64,000 bases of DNA from Lachnospiraceae bacterium (GCA_025758065.1 CP107199.1:2763501-2827500); one strand, 5' to 3'. Positions 34,024-43,095 are shown, counted from the stretch's first letter. The notes: a model not told the origin generated them from the sequence alone. Numbers and translations: made by a program.

Positions 34024-35055
34024 TTATAATATGTTGTTTTTTGGCGGACAGCAGCTGTCCCTCTCTACCATATGGTGAGGCACCAGGATCTTGGTAGCAG
34101 GAAGACTGGGATCTTCAATATGGTTGATCATCTGGGCAGCAGCTTCTGATCCCAGCTGGAAGGAGTTGATATCTACCGAAGTAAGCTGGGGAGAGGTAAG
34201 CCTTGCAAATAAAGAGTTATTAAAAGATACAATGGAAAGATCCTGTGGTATGGAAAGCCCCATTTCAAGGCAGACACGTTCCAGGGTTACAGCCAGGATA
34301 TCATCACTGACTACAACAGCAGTGGGACGGTCTGGTATAGAGAGAAGACAGCGTAAAGGTGCGCTGTCTTTTTCTGATGCAGCCATTTCTACACAGTAAT
34401 CCGTTCTTGGAAGGATATTATGCTGCAAAAGGGCAGTCTGATAACCGCTTTTGCGGTCAGCAGAGAAGATCATGGATGTGTCAGTTCCAATGTAGCCGAT
34501 CCGCCTGTGACCCATCTGGTATAGATATTCAGTGGCTTCCTGAGATGCCAGAAGGTTATCATTATCAATGTAGATAGTCTGGTTTGCATGGGCATAGGCT
34601 TTTCCCACCAGCACATAAAGAAAGCCTTCATTATAGAGAAAATCGGCAATAGGGTCATCCTGACGGGAATACAGGACAATAAACCCATCTACCTGGCCGC
34701 TGCGAGCCATGGTCTTTATCACCTGAAGGATCTCTTCTTCGCTTTCACCTGTGATCACTGTATTAATATACTGCCGCTTGTTGCACAGCTGGCTGACCCC
34801 GCGGATAGCTTCCAGATAAAATGGGTTTTCGTATGCTTCTTTGGCAGAAACGGGCAGAATGATCCCGATGGTGCGGGAATTTTTGGAAGCCAGGTTGCTG
34901 GCCTGAAAATTGGGTTCATATCCTAATTGTGCCATGGCACGGCGTACTTTTTCTTTTGTTTCTTCGCTTATAGATGGATTGTTTTTGCAGGTTCTGGATA
35001 CAGTAGAAGAAGATACACCTGCAAGAGCTGCTACGTCTTTTATAGTAACTGCCAT
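34024..35055 (-). CDS. LacI-family regulator, probable maltose/alpha-glucoside repressor
   Basis: 343 residues. N-terminal LacI helix-turn-helix VTIKDVAALAGVSSSTVSRT, hinge, then the sugar-binding core (TIGIILPVSAKEAYENPFYL). Start ATG 35055 behind AGGAGG; the frame extends further upstream into intergenic DNA. It is divergent from the PTS transporter gene at 35701, whose promoter carries a perfect LacI-type operator (35453-35464), so it probably represses that gene and malQ in the absence of the sugar. The inducer is inferred from the downstream malQ. Confidence 0.88.
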   Translation of the reverse strand: MAVTIKDVAALAGVSSSTVSRTCKNNPSISEETKEKVRRAMAQLGYEPNFQASNLASKNSRTIGIILPVSAKEAYENPFYLEAIRGVSQLCNKRQYINTVITGESEEEILQVIKTMARSGQVDGFIVLYSRQDDPIADFLYNEGFLYVLVGKAYAHANQTIYIDNDNLLASQEATEYLYQMGHRRIGYIGTDTSMIFSADRKSGYQTALLQHNILPRTDYCVEMAASEKDSAPLRCLLSIPDRPTAVVVSDDILAVTLERVCLEMGLSIPQDLSIVSFNNSLFARLTSPQLTSVDINSFQLGSEAAAQMINHIEDPSLPATKILVPHHMVERDSCCPPKNNIL

Positions 35056-35162
35056 GATAAAACCTCCTGGGTTCAGTAAAAATCGTATGGTATCATTGTA
35101 AAAGAGAATGAAATCTGTGTCAATGATAATTGTGCAAACACAATGCAAAAGTTGCATGAATA

Positions 35163-35296
35163 GTTACTGTACATGGTAGGCACTTTTGGAACCGAAAGTG
35201 CCGTACGATAACGTAGTGGTAGCGGGAATTTGCCGTATTTAAATGCGAAGCCACGGCAAATTCCGTTACTGGTCATGCAACGCATGAACAGTAACC
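35163..35296. repeat. Multi-hairpin intergenic element
   Basis: About 134 bases closed by GTTACTGTACATG (35163) and CATGAACAGTAAC (35283-35295). Inside are a hairpin GGCACTTT/AAAGTGCC (35179-35202), a second GGAATTTGCCG/CGGCAAATTCC (about 35225-35264), and a third copy of the end word (GTTACTGGTCATG, about 35265). The cloverleaf-like form suggests a mobile or structured repeat rather than an operator. Confidence 0.5.
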
Positions 35297-35419
35297 ATGA
35301 ATATATTGCGAAATATAAGCACTACCATTTAAAATAATTAAACACTTGAAAATATGCACAAAATGCAACATGATAAATTGTGCAAAAGATAGAAAACCTA
35401 AAAAATATATAAAATACAC

Positions 35420-35466
35420 TTGAAAATACAATGCAAATTTATTATATTTAGTGCAAGCGGTTGCAC
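35420..35466 (+). promoter_or_regulatory. PTS promoter with overlapping LacI-type operator
   Basis: TTGAAA (35420-35425), 17 bases, TATATT (35443-35448). The operator GCAAGCGGTTGC (35453-35464) matches the LacI/CcpA consensus GCAANCGNTTGC at every fixed position and covers the expected start site, so a bound repressor would block transcription. It could be read by the divergent LacI protein or by CcpA. Confidence 0.65.
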
Positions 35467-35513
35467 AATATTGCAGAAACATGAGACGGGGCACAAAAAG
35501 AAAGCAGGCCGTA

Positions 35514-35676
35514 ATGTCCTCCCGGAGTCTTTCCTGTATCTGCCTTTGTGGCCGATTTTCCGCCAGTCGCACCCGAATTTCAGAGGCGGACGCAACGCCA
35601 ACGCCTCAGAAATTTGGGCACAACTGACAAAAAATCTTCTCACAAAATCAGACACAGAAAGATTCCGAGAGAACAT
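35514..35676. repeat. Long imperfect inverted repeat, family B copy 1
   Basis: Two 75-base arms (35514-35588 and 35602-35676) are reverse complements with scattered changes and a 13-base loop, so the transcript would fold into a very long hairpin just before the PTS ribosome site. The right arm (CAGAAATTTGGGCACAACTG ... GAGAACAT) recurs at 43026-43095, again immediately upstream of a gene's ribosome site. Confidence 0.65.
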
Positions 35677-35700
35677 CGATATAAAAGGAGGTTGCAGTTT

Positions 35701-37938
35701 ATGAGCAGAAATGAAGAAGGTAAGAAAATCCTGTTCCTGTCACCGCTGACAGGAAGGTCAGTATCGTTGGAAGAAGTTCCAGATCCGGTCTTTTCACAGA
35801 AGATCATAGGAGACGGAATGGCTGTCATTCCATCAGATGGCAGAATCGTAAGTCCGGTGGATGCACAGGTAGTATCTGTAGCAGACACAGCTCACGCGTA
35901 TGGTTTGAAAACAGAAGATGGTATAGAACTTCTGATCCATGCAGGTCTTGAAACAGTATCATTAAAAGGGGAGTGTTTTAAGGTACATGTAAAGCAGGGG
36001 GATACTGTAAAAGCAGGAGATGTGCTTGCAGAGATGGATCTCAAATTCCTAGAAGAAAGAAAGCTTAATCCCATTACACCGGTTCTGATCTGTGGCGGAA
36101 TGGAAGGAAAAATACTGGTAAAGAGCCAGCCAGGACAGGTAGAAGCCGGAAAGAGTGAACTTTTGACAGTGGCAGCAAAGCCAGAAGAAGCAAAAGCGCA
36201 GGAATCAGAAAGAACAGAATCAGAAAGAACAGAGGCAGAAAGAACAGAAGAGAACCAGAAAGCAGTATCAGAGTCAGAGCAGGAAAAGAAAAAGCTGTCC
36301 ATCAACTTTGACTTTTTACAGAAGCTGGGAAAAGTACTGATGGCAGTTATCGCAGTTATGCCTGCAGCAGGTCTGATGATCAGTATTGGAAAGCTGGTCC
36401 AGATGACAGGAGCCGATATGAGTATGATCTTCACGGTGGGAAGCACTATGGAGAGCATTGGTTGGGCCATCATCAATAACCTGCATATTCTTTTTGCAGT
36501 AGCTATCGGTGGTTCCTGGGCAAAGGAGAGAGCCGGCGGCGCCTTTGCAGCAGTGATCGCATTTATCCTGATCAATGTAATTACAGGAGCGTTGTTTGGA
36601 ATTACTTCTGACATGCTGGCAGATCCGGAGGCAGTTACCCATACACTGTTTGGAAAAGAAATCCTTGTAAATGGTTACTTTACATCTGTTTTAGGTGCCC
36701 CGGCATTAAATATGGGTGTATTTGTAGGTATCATATCCGGTTTCGTAGGAGGCATTATTTATAATAAGTATTATAACTACAGGAAACTTCCAGATGCACT
36801 GGCATTTTTCAATGGAAAACGTTTTGTACCTATGGTAGTGATCCTCTGGTCTGTGATCATTTCCGCTGTTTTAGCTGTTGTATGGCCGGTGATCCAGGGC
36901 GGTATCAATGCATTTGGTGTATGGATCGCAGGTTCTTCCACAACATCACCGGTGCTGGCACCATTTATCTATGGTACTTTGGAACGTCTGCTCCTGCCAT
37001 TCGGACTTCATCATATGCTGACTATTCCTATGAATTATACCTCCTTTGGCGGTACTTATGAGATCATGACAGGTGTAAATGCAGGAAGCAAGGTGTTTGG
37101 ACAGGATCCGTTATGGCTTGCATGGGTGAATGACCTGATCAACTTCAAAAATGCAGGAGACATGGCTGCATATACAAATCTTCTTACAACAGTTACACCG
37201 GCCCGTTTTAAAGTTGGACAGATGATCGGTGCTACCGGACTTATCTCAGGTATTGCCCTTGCAATGTATAAGAGAGTAGATCCAGATAAAAGAGATAAAT
37301 ACAGATCCATGTTTTTATCCACTGTACTTGCTGTATTTTTAACAGGTGTAACAGAACCACTGGAATTCATGTTTATGTTCTGTGCACTGCCATTGTATCT
37401 GGTTTATGCAGTACTTCAGGGCTGTGCATTTGCAATGGCTGGTATCATCCATCTGCGTCTTCACTCTTTTGGAAACCTGGAATTTTTCACCCGTATCCCA
37501 ATGTCTGTGAAAGCAGGGCTGACAGGGGATCTGATCAATTTCGTGATCTGTGTGATCGCATTTTTTGTGATCGGATATGCAGTTGCTTATTTTATGATCG
37601 GCAAGTTCCATTTTGCAACACCGGGACGTCTTGGAAATTATACAGATGACGGGGCAGAAGAGGAAGAAAATAACAGCACAGGAAAAGGCGGCAGCCCAAA
37701 GAAGGATTCCCAGGCAGAACGGATCATCGCTCTTTTAGGCGGCAGGGAAAATATTGTTTTAGTAGATGCCTGCATGACAAGACTTCGTGTAACAGTAAAA
37801 GATGTAGATAAGGTTGCGGAGCTTCCGGCATGGAAAGCAGAGGGAGCTTTAGGGCTTTTAAAGAAGGATAAAGGGATCCAGGCAGTTTATGGACCAAAGG
37901 CAGATGTGCTGAAATCAGATATTAATGACATCTTATAA
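35701..37938 (+). CDS. PTS transporter, EIIA-EIIC-EIIB fusion, glucose/maltose superfamily
   Basis: 745 residues that import and phosphorylate a sugar. The order is unusual: EIIA of the Crr type first (PSDGRIVSPVDAQVVS; active histidine in ELLIHAGLETVSLKG), an acidic repeated linker (AQESERTESERTEAERTEEN), the ten-segment EIIC channel in the middle, and EIIB last with its active cysteine in VLVDACMTRLRVTVKD. The more common order in this superfamily is C-B-A or C-B. AAAGGAGG precedes ATG 35701; the frame is open further upstream through the inverted repeat. Downstream malQ and the LacI regulator point to maltose or a related alpha-glucoside. Confidence 0.9.
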   Translation: MSRNEEGKKILFLSPLTGRSVSLEEVPDPVFSQKIIGDGMAVIPSDGRIVSPVDAQVVSVADTAHAYGLKTEDGIELLIHAGLETVSLKGECFKVHVKQGDTVKAGDVLAEMDLKFLEERKLNPITPVLICGGMEGKILVKSQPGQVEAGKSELLTVAAKPEEAKAQESERTESERTEAERTEENQKAVSESEQEKKKLSINFDFLQKLGKVLMAVIAVMPAAGLMISIGKLVQMTGADMSMIFTVGSTMESIGWAIINNLHILFAVAIGGSWAKERAGGAFAAVIAFILINVITGALFGITSDMLADPEAVTHTLFGKEILVNGYFTSVLGAPALNMGVFVGIISGFVGGIIYNKYYNYRKLPDALAFFNGKRFVPMVVILWSVIISAVLAVVWPVIQGGINAFGVWIAGSSTTSPVLAPFIYGTLERLLLPFGLHHMLTIPMNYTSFGGTYEIMTGVNAGSKVFGQDPLWLAWVNDLINFKNAGDMAAYTNLLTTVTPARFKVGQMIGATGLISGIALAMYKRVDPDKRDKYRSMFLSTVLAVFLTGVTEPLEFMFMFCALPLYLVYAVLQGCAFAMAGIIHLRLHSFGNLEFFTRIPMSVKAGLTGDLINFVICVIAFFVIGYAVAYFMIGKFHFATPGRLGNYTDDGAEEEENNSTGKGGSPKKDSQAERIIALLGGRENIVLVDACMTRLRVTVKDVDKVAELPAWKAEGALGLLKKDKGIQAVYGPKADVLKSDINDIL

Positions 37939-37977
37939 ATGTTTTTTGGAATTGCTCTGATATAGAAAGGCAGAAAA

Positions 37978-38826
37978 ATGAAGATCCTTACGTTAAATAC
38001 ACACAGTCTGGCAGAAGAAAATGCTACAGAAAAAATGCAGCTGTTTTCCGGTATCATAGAACAGGAACAGCCGGAGATCATGGCATTTCAGGAAGTAAAC
38101 CAGACCATGGCAGAACCATTTATAAATGAAAAAGAAGTCTCTGGTTATCAGCCGGTAAATGGTTATGAAGGGAAAATGCGCCGGGATAACTATGCAGCTT
38201 CTCTGGTAGATGAGTTAAGAAAAAAAGGCCTTTTTTATTACTGGACATGGATTCCGGTAAAAGTGGGATATGATAAATATGATGAAGGAATGGCAATATT
38301 TTCCCAAAATCCCATTCATTCTTCCTGTGTATTTAATTTAAGTAATACAAATGATTACTATAACTGGAAAACCAGAAAAGCTTTAGGCATACACACAGAA
38401 AAGGGTTGGTTTTTTACAGTACATATGGGCTGGTGGAAAGATGAAGAAGAACCTTTTAAGGCCCAGTGGGAATCTTTTTCAGAAAATATCCGGAAATTAA
38501 CAGATAAAAAAGAGACATCCCTGTGGGTCATGGGAGATTTTAACAGTCCTGCTTCTGTAAGGGGAGAAGGCTACGATCTTGTAAGTGGAAGTGGCTGGAA
38601 AGATACATGGAAGCTTGCAAAAAAGAAAGAGGAAGGCTTTACAGCACCGCCAAAGATCGATGGTTGGAAGGAAGCAGACCAAACATCGCCTAAGCAGGGA
38701 ATGCGCATCGACTACATCTGGCATTGGGGAGATATTAATATAGAAGAATCCCGCATTTTATGTAACGGAAAAAGAGAACCGGTGGTTTCAGATCATTATG
38801 CAGTTATGATAGAAACCGGTAAATAA
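37978..38826 (+). CDS. Endonuclease/exonuclease/phosphatase-family hydrolase
   Basis: 282 residues of the EEP fold (DNase I, sphingomyelinase, inositol phosphatase group). The order of motifs is LTLNTHSL at the N-terminus, IMAFQEVNQT with the metal-binding glutamate, WVMGDFNSPASVRGEGYD with the catalytic Asp/Asn, RIDYIWHWG and SDHYAVMIE with the catalytic histidine. There is no signal peptide. It lies between the PTS gene and malQ on the same strand, 39 bases after the former, so it may act on a sugar phosphate or related compound, but the substrate is unknown. Confidence 0.85.
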   Translation: MKILTLNTHSLAEENATEKMQLFSGIIEQEQPEIMAFQEVNQTMAEPFINEKEVSGYQPVNGYEGKMRRDNYAASLVDELRKKGLFYYWTWIPVKVGYDKYDEGMAIFSQNPIHSSCVFNLSNTNDYYNWKTRKALGIHTEKGWFFTVHMGWWKDEEEPFKAQWESFSENIRKLTDKKETSLWVMGDFNSPASVRGEGYDLVSGSGWKDTWKLAKKKEEGFTAPPKIDGWKEADQTSPKQGMRIDYIWHWGDINIEESRILCNGKREPVVSDHYAVMIETGK

Positions 38827-38885
38827 TCCGGTAAATATTGATGATGCAGGTGCCAAATAATTATTTGAAAGAGAGTGTAAATACA

Positions 38886-40388
38886 GTGAAGAGAACAGCA
38901 GGAATACTTTTATCCATATCCAGTCTGCCGTCAAAATACGGCATCGGCTGTTTTTCAAAAAACGCCTATGAATTTGCCGATTGGCTAAAAGAGGCAGGAC
39001 AAAGCTACTGGCAGATCCTTCCTTTAGGGCCGACCAGTTATGGGGATTCTCCTTATCAGTCATTTTCTACCTATGCAGGAAATCCTTACTTTATCAGCTT
39101 AGAAGATCTGATCGAAGAAGGTGTTTTAACAGAAAAGGAATGTGAAAAGCTGGAAACAGAGTCTGAAGAGGGGACGATCGATTACAAAAAACTGTATGAG
39201 GGCAGGTATCCCATTTTACGAAAAGCGTATGAACGCAGCAATATCAGCAAAAACCCGGATTATCAGCAGTTCCTTGCAGAAAATGAATGGTGGCTTTCAG
39301 ACTATGCTCTCTTTGTGGCAGTGAAAGACAGGTATGAGGGAAGACCATGGACTGAGTGGGCAGAAGATATCCGCCTTCGCTATGGTTATGCCATGGATTA
39401 TTACCGGGAAGAACTGTATTTCGACATAGAATTCCAGAAATACCTGCAGTTTACATTTTATAAACAGTGGAATAAATTAAAGGCTTATGTAAATAGTCTT
39501 GGGATCCGTATGATCGGGGATATTCCTATTTACGTGGCTATGGACAGCGCAGATGCCTGGGCAAATCCTTCTTTATTTCAGTTAGATGAAAAAAATGTAC
39601 CGTATGCAGTAGCAGGCTGTCCGCCGGATGGATTCTCTGCTACAGGCCAGCTTTGGGGAAATCCTCTCTACCGCTGGGAATATCACAGGCAGACAGGTTA
39701 TGAATGGTGGCTGCAGCGTCTTTCTCATTGCTTTAAGTTGTATGATGCAGTGCGCATCGACCATTTCAGAGGTTTTGACCAGTATTATTCCATTCCATAT
39801 GGAGCGGAAACTGCCATCACAGGCCACTGGGAACAGGGACCGGGGATCGATCTTTTTAACCGGGTGCGCCAGGTGCTGGGAGAAAAAGAAGTCATTGCAG
39901 AAGATCTTGGCTATGTAACGGATTCTGTGAGAAAACTGGTCCATGACAGCGGATTTCCGGGAATGAAGGTACTGGAATTTGCCTTTGATTCCAGGGATTC
40001 CGGCTGTGCCAGTGATTACCTGCCCCATAACTATCCGGAGAATTCCGTGGCTTATACAGGAACCCATGATAATGAAACGCTGGCAGGCTGGTTTGACAGC
40101 ATTACAGAAGAAGAGCAGGAACTGGTACGAGATTATCTGTGCGATCATTACACACCAAAGAAATATTTATACAGGTCTTTAAACAGTCTGGTGATGCGTT
40201 CCAAGGCAGCTCTTTGCGTGATCCCCATGCAGGATCATCTGGGGCTGGATAACCGTTATCGTATGAACAAGCCTTCTACTGTAGGAGAAAACTGGAAATG
40301 GCGTCTGAAAAAAGGAGATCTGACGGATCAGTTAAAAGCAGAGATCCGTGGTATGACCCGCAGATATGGACGTTTAAATGGTCAATAG
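38886..40388 (+). CDS. malQ: 4-alpha-glucanotransferase (amylomaltase) MalQ
   Basis: 500 residues of GH77. It rearranges maltodextrins and releases glucose. Motifs: LPLGPTSYGDSPYQSFSTYA, IGDIPIYVAMDSADAW, VRIDHFRGFDQYY with the nucleophile aspartate, IAEDLGYVT with the acid/base glutamate, and YTGTHDNETLAGW. I prefer GTG 38886 (MKRTAGILLSIS by family pattern) with AGAGAG upstream; an ATG at 38838 in frame would add 16 residues lacking family likeness. It completes a probable maltose-use operon with the PTS gene, under LacI control. Confidence 0.92.
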   Translation: MKRTAGILLSISSLPSKYGIGCFSKNAYEFADWLKEAGQSYWQILPLGPTSYGDSPYQSFSTYAGNPYFISLEDLIEEGVLTEKECEKLETESEEGTIDYKKLYEGRYPILRKAYERSNISKNPDYQQFLAENEWWLSDYALFVAVKDRYEGRPWTEWAEDIRLRYGYAMDYYREELYFDIEFQKYLQFTFYKQWNKLKAYVNSLGIRMIGDIPIYVAMDSADAWANPSLFQLDEKNVPYAVAGCPPDGFSATGQLWGNPLYRWEYHRQTGYEWWLQRLSHCFKLYDAVRIDHFRGFDQYYSIPYGAETAITGHWEQGPGIDLFNRVRQVLGEKEVIAEDLGYVTDSVRKLVHDSGFPGMKVLEFAFDSRDSGCASDYLPHNYPENSVAYTGTHDNETLAGWFDSITEEEQELVRDYLCDHYTPKKYLYRSLNSLVMRSKAALCVIPMQDHLGLDNRYRMNKPSTVGENWKWRLKKGDLTDQLKAEIRGMTRRYGRLNGQ

Positions 40389-40443
40389 CCTGCAATTCGT
40401 TTGTTTTTTAACAGAAACATAAGCTATTGAGAAAGAAAATCAC

Positions 40444-40472
40444 TTGCAATGTATTTCGTATATGCGTATAAT
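40444..40472 (+). promoter_or_regulatory. Promoter of the group-B-like hydrogenase
   Basis: TTGCAA (40444-40449), 17-base spacer, TATAAT (40467-40472). The expected start near 40479 begins inside the hairpin AACAGAAACAGC/GCTGTTTCTGTT (40476-40507), so the mRNA would carry a stem-loop at its extreme 5' end, as in transcripts protected from decay. Confidence 0.6.
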
Positions 40473-40574
40473 AAAAACAGAAACAGCCCGAATGAGCTGT
40501 TTCTGTTATGTTAATAAAACTTTTTTGATCTATATGCAACTGTTAAAAAAATCACAACAAAGAGGAGAAAACCA

Positions 40575-42098
40575 ATGAGAGGAGTAGAAACCCGTATTCA
40601 GGAGATCCGTCACAGAATCTTCAGAGAAGTAGCCCGTATGGCTTATCATACTGAATGGCCTGTAGACAAGCGTATTGAGGAACTTCCATATAAGATCATT
40701 CCGGGAGAAGTTGGAAACTTCCGTAATGATGTATTCTTAGAGAGAGCTATTGTAGGAGAGAGACTGCGCCTGGCAATGGGACTTCCGTGCCGTAATGCAT
40801 CTGAGCATGCGCCAGTTTCTGATAATATCGAAGCAGCAGACAAAGCAGAGACCTACTATACACCACCTCTGATCAATGTTATTAAATTTGCCTGTAATGC
40901 CTGCAGGGAGAAAAGAGTCCTTGTAACAGATGGATGTCAGGGATGTTTAGCCCATCCTTGTGTGGAAGTCTGTCCAAAGGGAGCTGTTTCCCTGGACCGT
41001 ACTACAGGACGCTCCCACATTGATGAAGATAAATGTATCAAGTGCGGTAAGTGTGCAACTGTATGTTCCTACAATGCCATTATCGTTCAGCAGAGACCGT
41101 GTGCAGCAGCCTGCGGTATGGATGCTATTTCTTCTGATGAAAATGGAAAAGCAGATATTGACTATGATAAGTGCGTATCCTGCGGACAGTGTCTTGTAAA
41201 CTGCCCATTTGGCGCTATTGCAGATAAGTCACAGATCTTCCAGACCATCCGTGCTATCCAGTCTGGTGAACGTGTATACGCAGCAGTAGCTCCTGCATTC
41301 GTAGGCCAGTTCGGACCAAAGGTAACTCCTGGAAAACTGAGAGCAGCTATGAAGAAATTAGGATTTGCCGATGTCTTTGAAGTAGCGATCGGTGCTGACC
41401 TTTGTGCAGCCCAGGAAGCACAGGACTTCTTAGATGAAGTACCGGAGAAGATTCCATTTATGGCAACCTCCTGCTGTCCTGCATGGTCTGTAATGGCAAA
41501 GAAGGTATATCCAAAGCATGCAAACTGCATCTCCATGGCACTGACTCCTATGACACTGACTGCAAGACTGATCAAGAAGCAGCATGAATCCGCAAAGGTT
41601 GTATTTATCGGACCATGTGCAGCAAAGAAACTGGAAGCAATGCGCACCAGTATCCGAAGCGACGTGGATTTCGTACTGACCTTTGAGGAAATGGCCGGAA
41701 TCTTTGATGCGAAGCATGTGGATATTGAAAATATTGAAGAAGATCCAAACGGTGTCAACGATGCTTCCACAGACGGAAGAAACTTTGCTGTTGCAGGTGG
41801 TGTAGCAACCTCTGTTAAGGATGTTTTAAAAGAACTTAGACCGGATATGGAAGTCAAGATCGCCAATGCAGAAGGCTTAAAAGAGTGCCGTCAGCTGTTA
41901 AAGCTTGCAACCTTAGGCAAATATGACGGTTATCTGTTAGAGGGAATGGCATGTCCAGGCGGTTGTGTAGCCGGCGCAGGAACCATGCAGCCTGTAAAGA
42001 AATCCCAGGCAGCTGTCAATATTTACGCTTCCAAGGCAAACCATAAAAACTGTCATGAAACGGAATATGTAAAAGAGCTAGACAAATTGGTGGATTGA
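40575..42098 (+). CDS. [FeFe]-hydrogenase, group B type, monomeric
   Basis: 507 residues. The N-terminal region has cysteine groups CNACREKR, CQGCLAHPCVEVCPKG, CIKCGKCATVC, CAAACGMDAI and CVSCGQCLVNCP for several 4Fe-4S clusters. The H-cluster domain then shows TSCCPAW, GPCAAKKLE and GMACPGGCVAGAGT. Ala after TSCCP, GPC in place of MPC and GAGT in place of GGGQ mark the ferredoxin-linked group B that is common in gut clostridia. No N-terminal 2Fe-2S domain or NAD-binding partner is present. AGAGGAGAAA precedes ATG 40575. Likely evolves H2 from ferredoxin. Single gene with its own promoter and a long-hairpin terminator. Confidence 0.9.
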   Translation: MRGVETRIQEIRHRIFREVARMAYHTEWPVDKRIEELPYKIIPGEVGNFRNDVFLERAIVGERLRLAMGLPCRNASEHAPVSDNIEAADKAETYYTPPLINVIKFACNACREKRVLVTDGCQGCLAHPCVEVCPKGAVSLDRTTGRSHIDEDKCIKCGKCATVCSYNAIIVQQRPCAAACGMDAISSDENGKADIDYDKCVSCGQCLVNCPFGAIADKSQIFQTIRAIQSGERVYAAVAPAFVGQFGPKVTPGKLRAAMKKLGFADVFEVAIGADLCAAQEAQDFLDEVPEKIPFMATSCCPAWSVMAKKVYPKHANCISMALTPMTLTARLIKKQHESAKVVFIGPCAAKKLEAMRTSIRSDVDFVLTFEEMAGIFDAKHVDIENIEEDPNGVNDASTDGRNFAVAGGVATSVKDVLKELRPDMEVKIANAEGLKECRQLLKLATLGKYDGYLLEGMACPGGCVAGAGTMQPVKKSQAAVNIYASKANHKNCHETEYVKELDKLVD

Positions 42099-42150
42099 TG
42101 TTGTTTTAAATTACATTTTCCATTATAATAATAAGTGATTTTGGTAATTC

Positions 42151-42230
42151 AAAACACTGCTTTTCTCATGGTTATGAAAGAATGCCTGTGTTCAGGCTTC
42201 GTTTACCAGAAGGGGAGCAGTGTTTTTTGT
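42151..42230 (+). terminator. Long-hairpin terminator
   Basis: AAAACACTGC (42151) pairs with GCAGTGTTTTTT (42217-42228), enclosing an inner hairpin GCCTG/CAGGC (about 42184-42196). It ends the hydrogenase transcript. Confidence 0.65.
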
Positions 42231-42304
42231 ATTCCGGTTTGGGAGCATAAAACATACAAATGGATAAAAAACAGTGCATCTGTTTACGAAAGAGGAGAGA
42301 AGTC

Positions 42305-42664
42305 ATGAGTTTAAAAGAGTGTTATGAGAAAATGGGAGCCGATTATGAGGATGTATTATCCAGGTTAAGAAGTGAAGGGCTGGTACGCAAGTTTGCTGTT
42401 AAGTTTCTGGATGATGACAGCTATGCAGCTTTAAAAGATGCCATGGCCGCCGGAAACGCCCTGGAAGCATTCCGCGGCGCCCATACATTAAAAGGTGTGG
42501 CACAGAATCTGGGATTTGGCCCCCTTTACAAGGCGGCTGCACAGGTGACAGAGGTTTTAAGGCCGTCTGAAAACAGTTCCGGTGATATGGAAAAAGCAAC
42601 TGAACTGATGCCTGCAGTAGATGAAGAATATGCACGTACCATAGCTGCTATTAAAGAACTTTAA
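42305..42664 (+). CDS. Stand-alone Hpt (histidine phosphotransfer) domain protein
   Basis: 119 residues. The phosphoacceptor histidine is in FRGAHTLKGVAQNLGFGPLY, the signature of Hpt four-helix bundles that relay phosphate between sensor kinases and response regulators. GAGGAGAG precedes ATG 42305. No intact kinase or receiver is next to it; only the C-terminal shred of a histidine kinase follows on the opposite strand. It may serve a distant phosphorelay or be left over from a degraded locus. Confidence 0.85.
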   Translation: MSLKECYEKMGADYEDVLSRLRSEGLVRKFAVKFLDDDSYAALKDAMAAGNALEAFRGAHTLKGVAQNLGFGPLYKAAAQVTEVLRPSENSSGDMEKATELMPAVDEEYARTIAAIKEL

Positions 42665-42667
42665 AAT

Positions 42668-42874
42668 TTACAGGTTTACAGGAAGCCTGACTGTAAAGGA
42701 AGATTTAAGGTCTGGTGTGCTGGTCACTTTAATGGTGCCACCACAGAGACTGAGGATCTTTTTTACTAATGCCAGACCAAGGCCGTTGCCTTCCATACTG
42801 CGGCTGCCTTCGGCCTGGTAAAATTTGTCAAACATATGTTTTTGCACCTCTTCAGTCATGCCAATGCCGGTATT
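42668..42874 (-). pseudogene. Remnant of a sensor histidine kinase, ATPase domain end
   Basis: About 68 residues match only the end of a HATPase domain: DTGIGM-like NTGIGMTEEVQKHMFDKFYQ (G1 region) and EGNGLGLALVKKILSLCGGT (G2 region), ending normally before a stop. The frame continues 56 codons upstream without kinase likeness, so the sensor and most of the kinase are gone. Three bases from the Hpt gene, tail to tail. Confidence 0.75.
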
Positions 42875-42948
42875 TGTTCGTCCAGGGTGGATAGAGAGGA
42901 AAAAGTGGCGCCGGATAGGGCGTTGAACTTGAAAGATATTTATGTTAA

Positions 42949-42983
42949 AATGCAGGCATGTGTATTTTGTGCCTGCATTTTTG
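42949..42983. terminator. Hairpin near the kinase remnant
   Basis: AAAATGCAGGCA and TGCCTGCATTTTT arms with an 11-base loop (about 42949-42983). Next to it, 42975-43010 resembles the flank of repeat family A (ATTTTTGA...ACCCGC...AAAAACATG), and a further palindrome CATGGT/ACCATG lies at about 43004. Confidence 0.5.
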
Positions 42984-43025
42984 AACCTGTGACCCGCTAA
43001 AAACATGGTAAAAACCATGGCTTTC

Positions 43026-43095
43026 CAGAAATTTGGGCACAACTGACAAAAAATCTTCCCACAAAATCAAGCACAGAAAGATTCCGCGAGAACAT
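43026..43095 (+). repeat. Dispersed repeat, family B copy 2
   Basis: Seventy bases (CAGAAATTTGGGCACAACTG to GAGAACAT) match the right arm of the inverted repeat at 35607-35676 with only a few changes. The inverted left arm is missing here. It again lies directly before a ribosome site (ATAGGAGG) and start codon. Confidence 0.75.

Noticed and set aside
35548..35700. 51-residue extension of the PTS protein
   Set aside because: It is encoded by the inverted repeat and is highly basic; ATG 35701 has AAAGGAGG and matches the EIIA domain start.
42875..43042. N-terminal part of a 124-residue minus-strand protein
   Set aside because: Only the last 68 codons have kinase likeness; the rest crosses a hairpin and repeat DNA.
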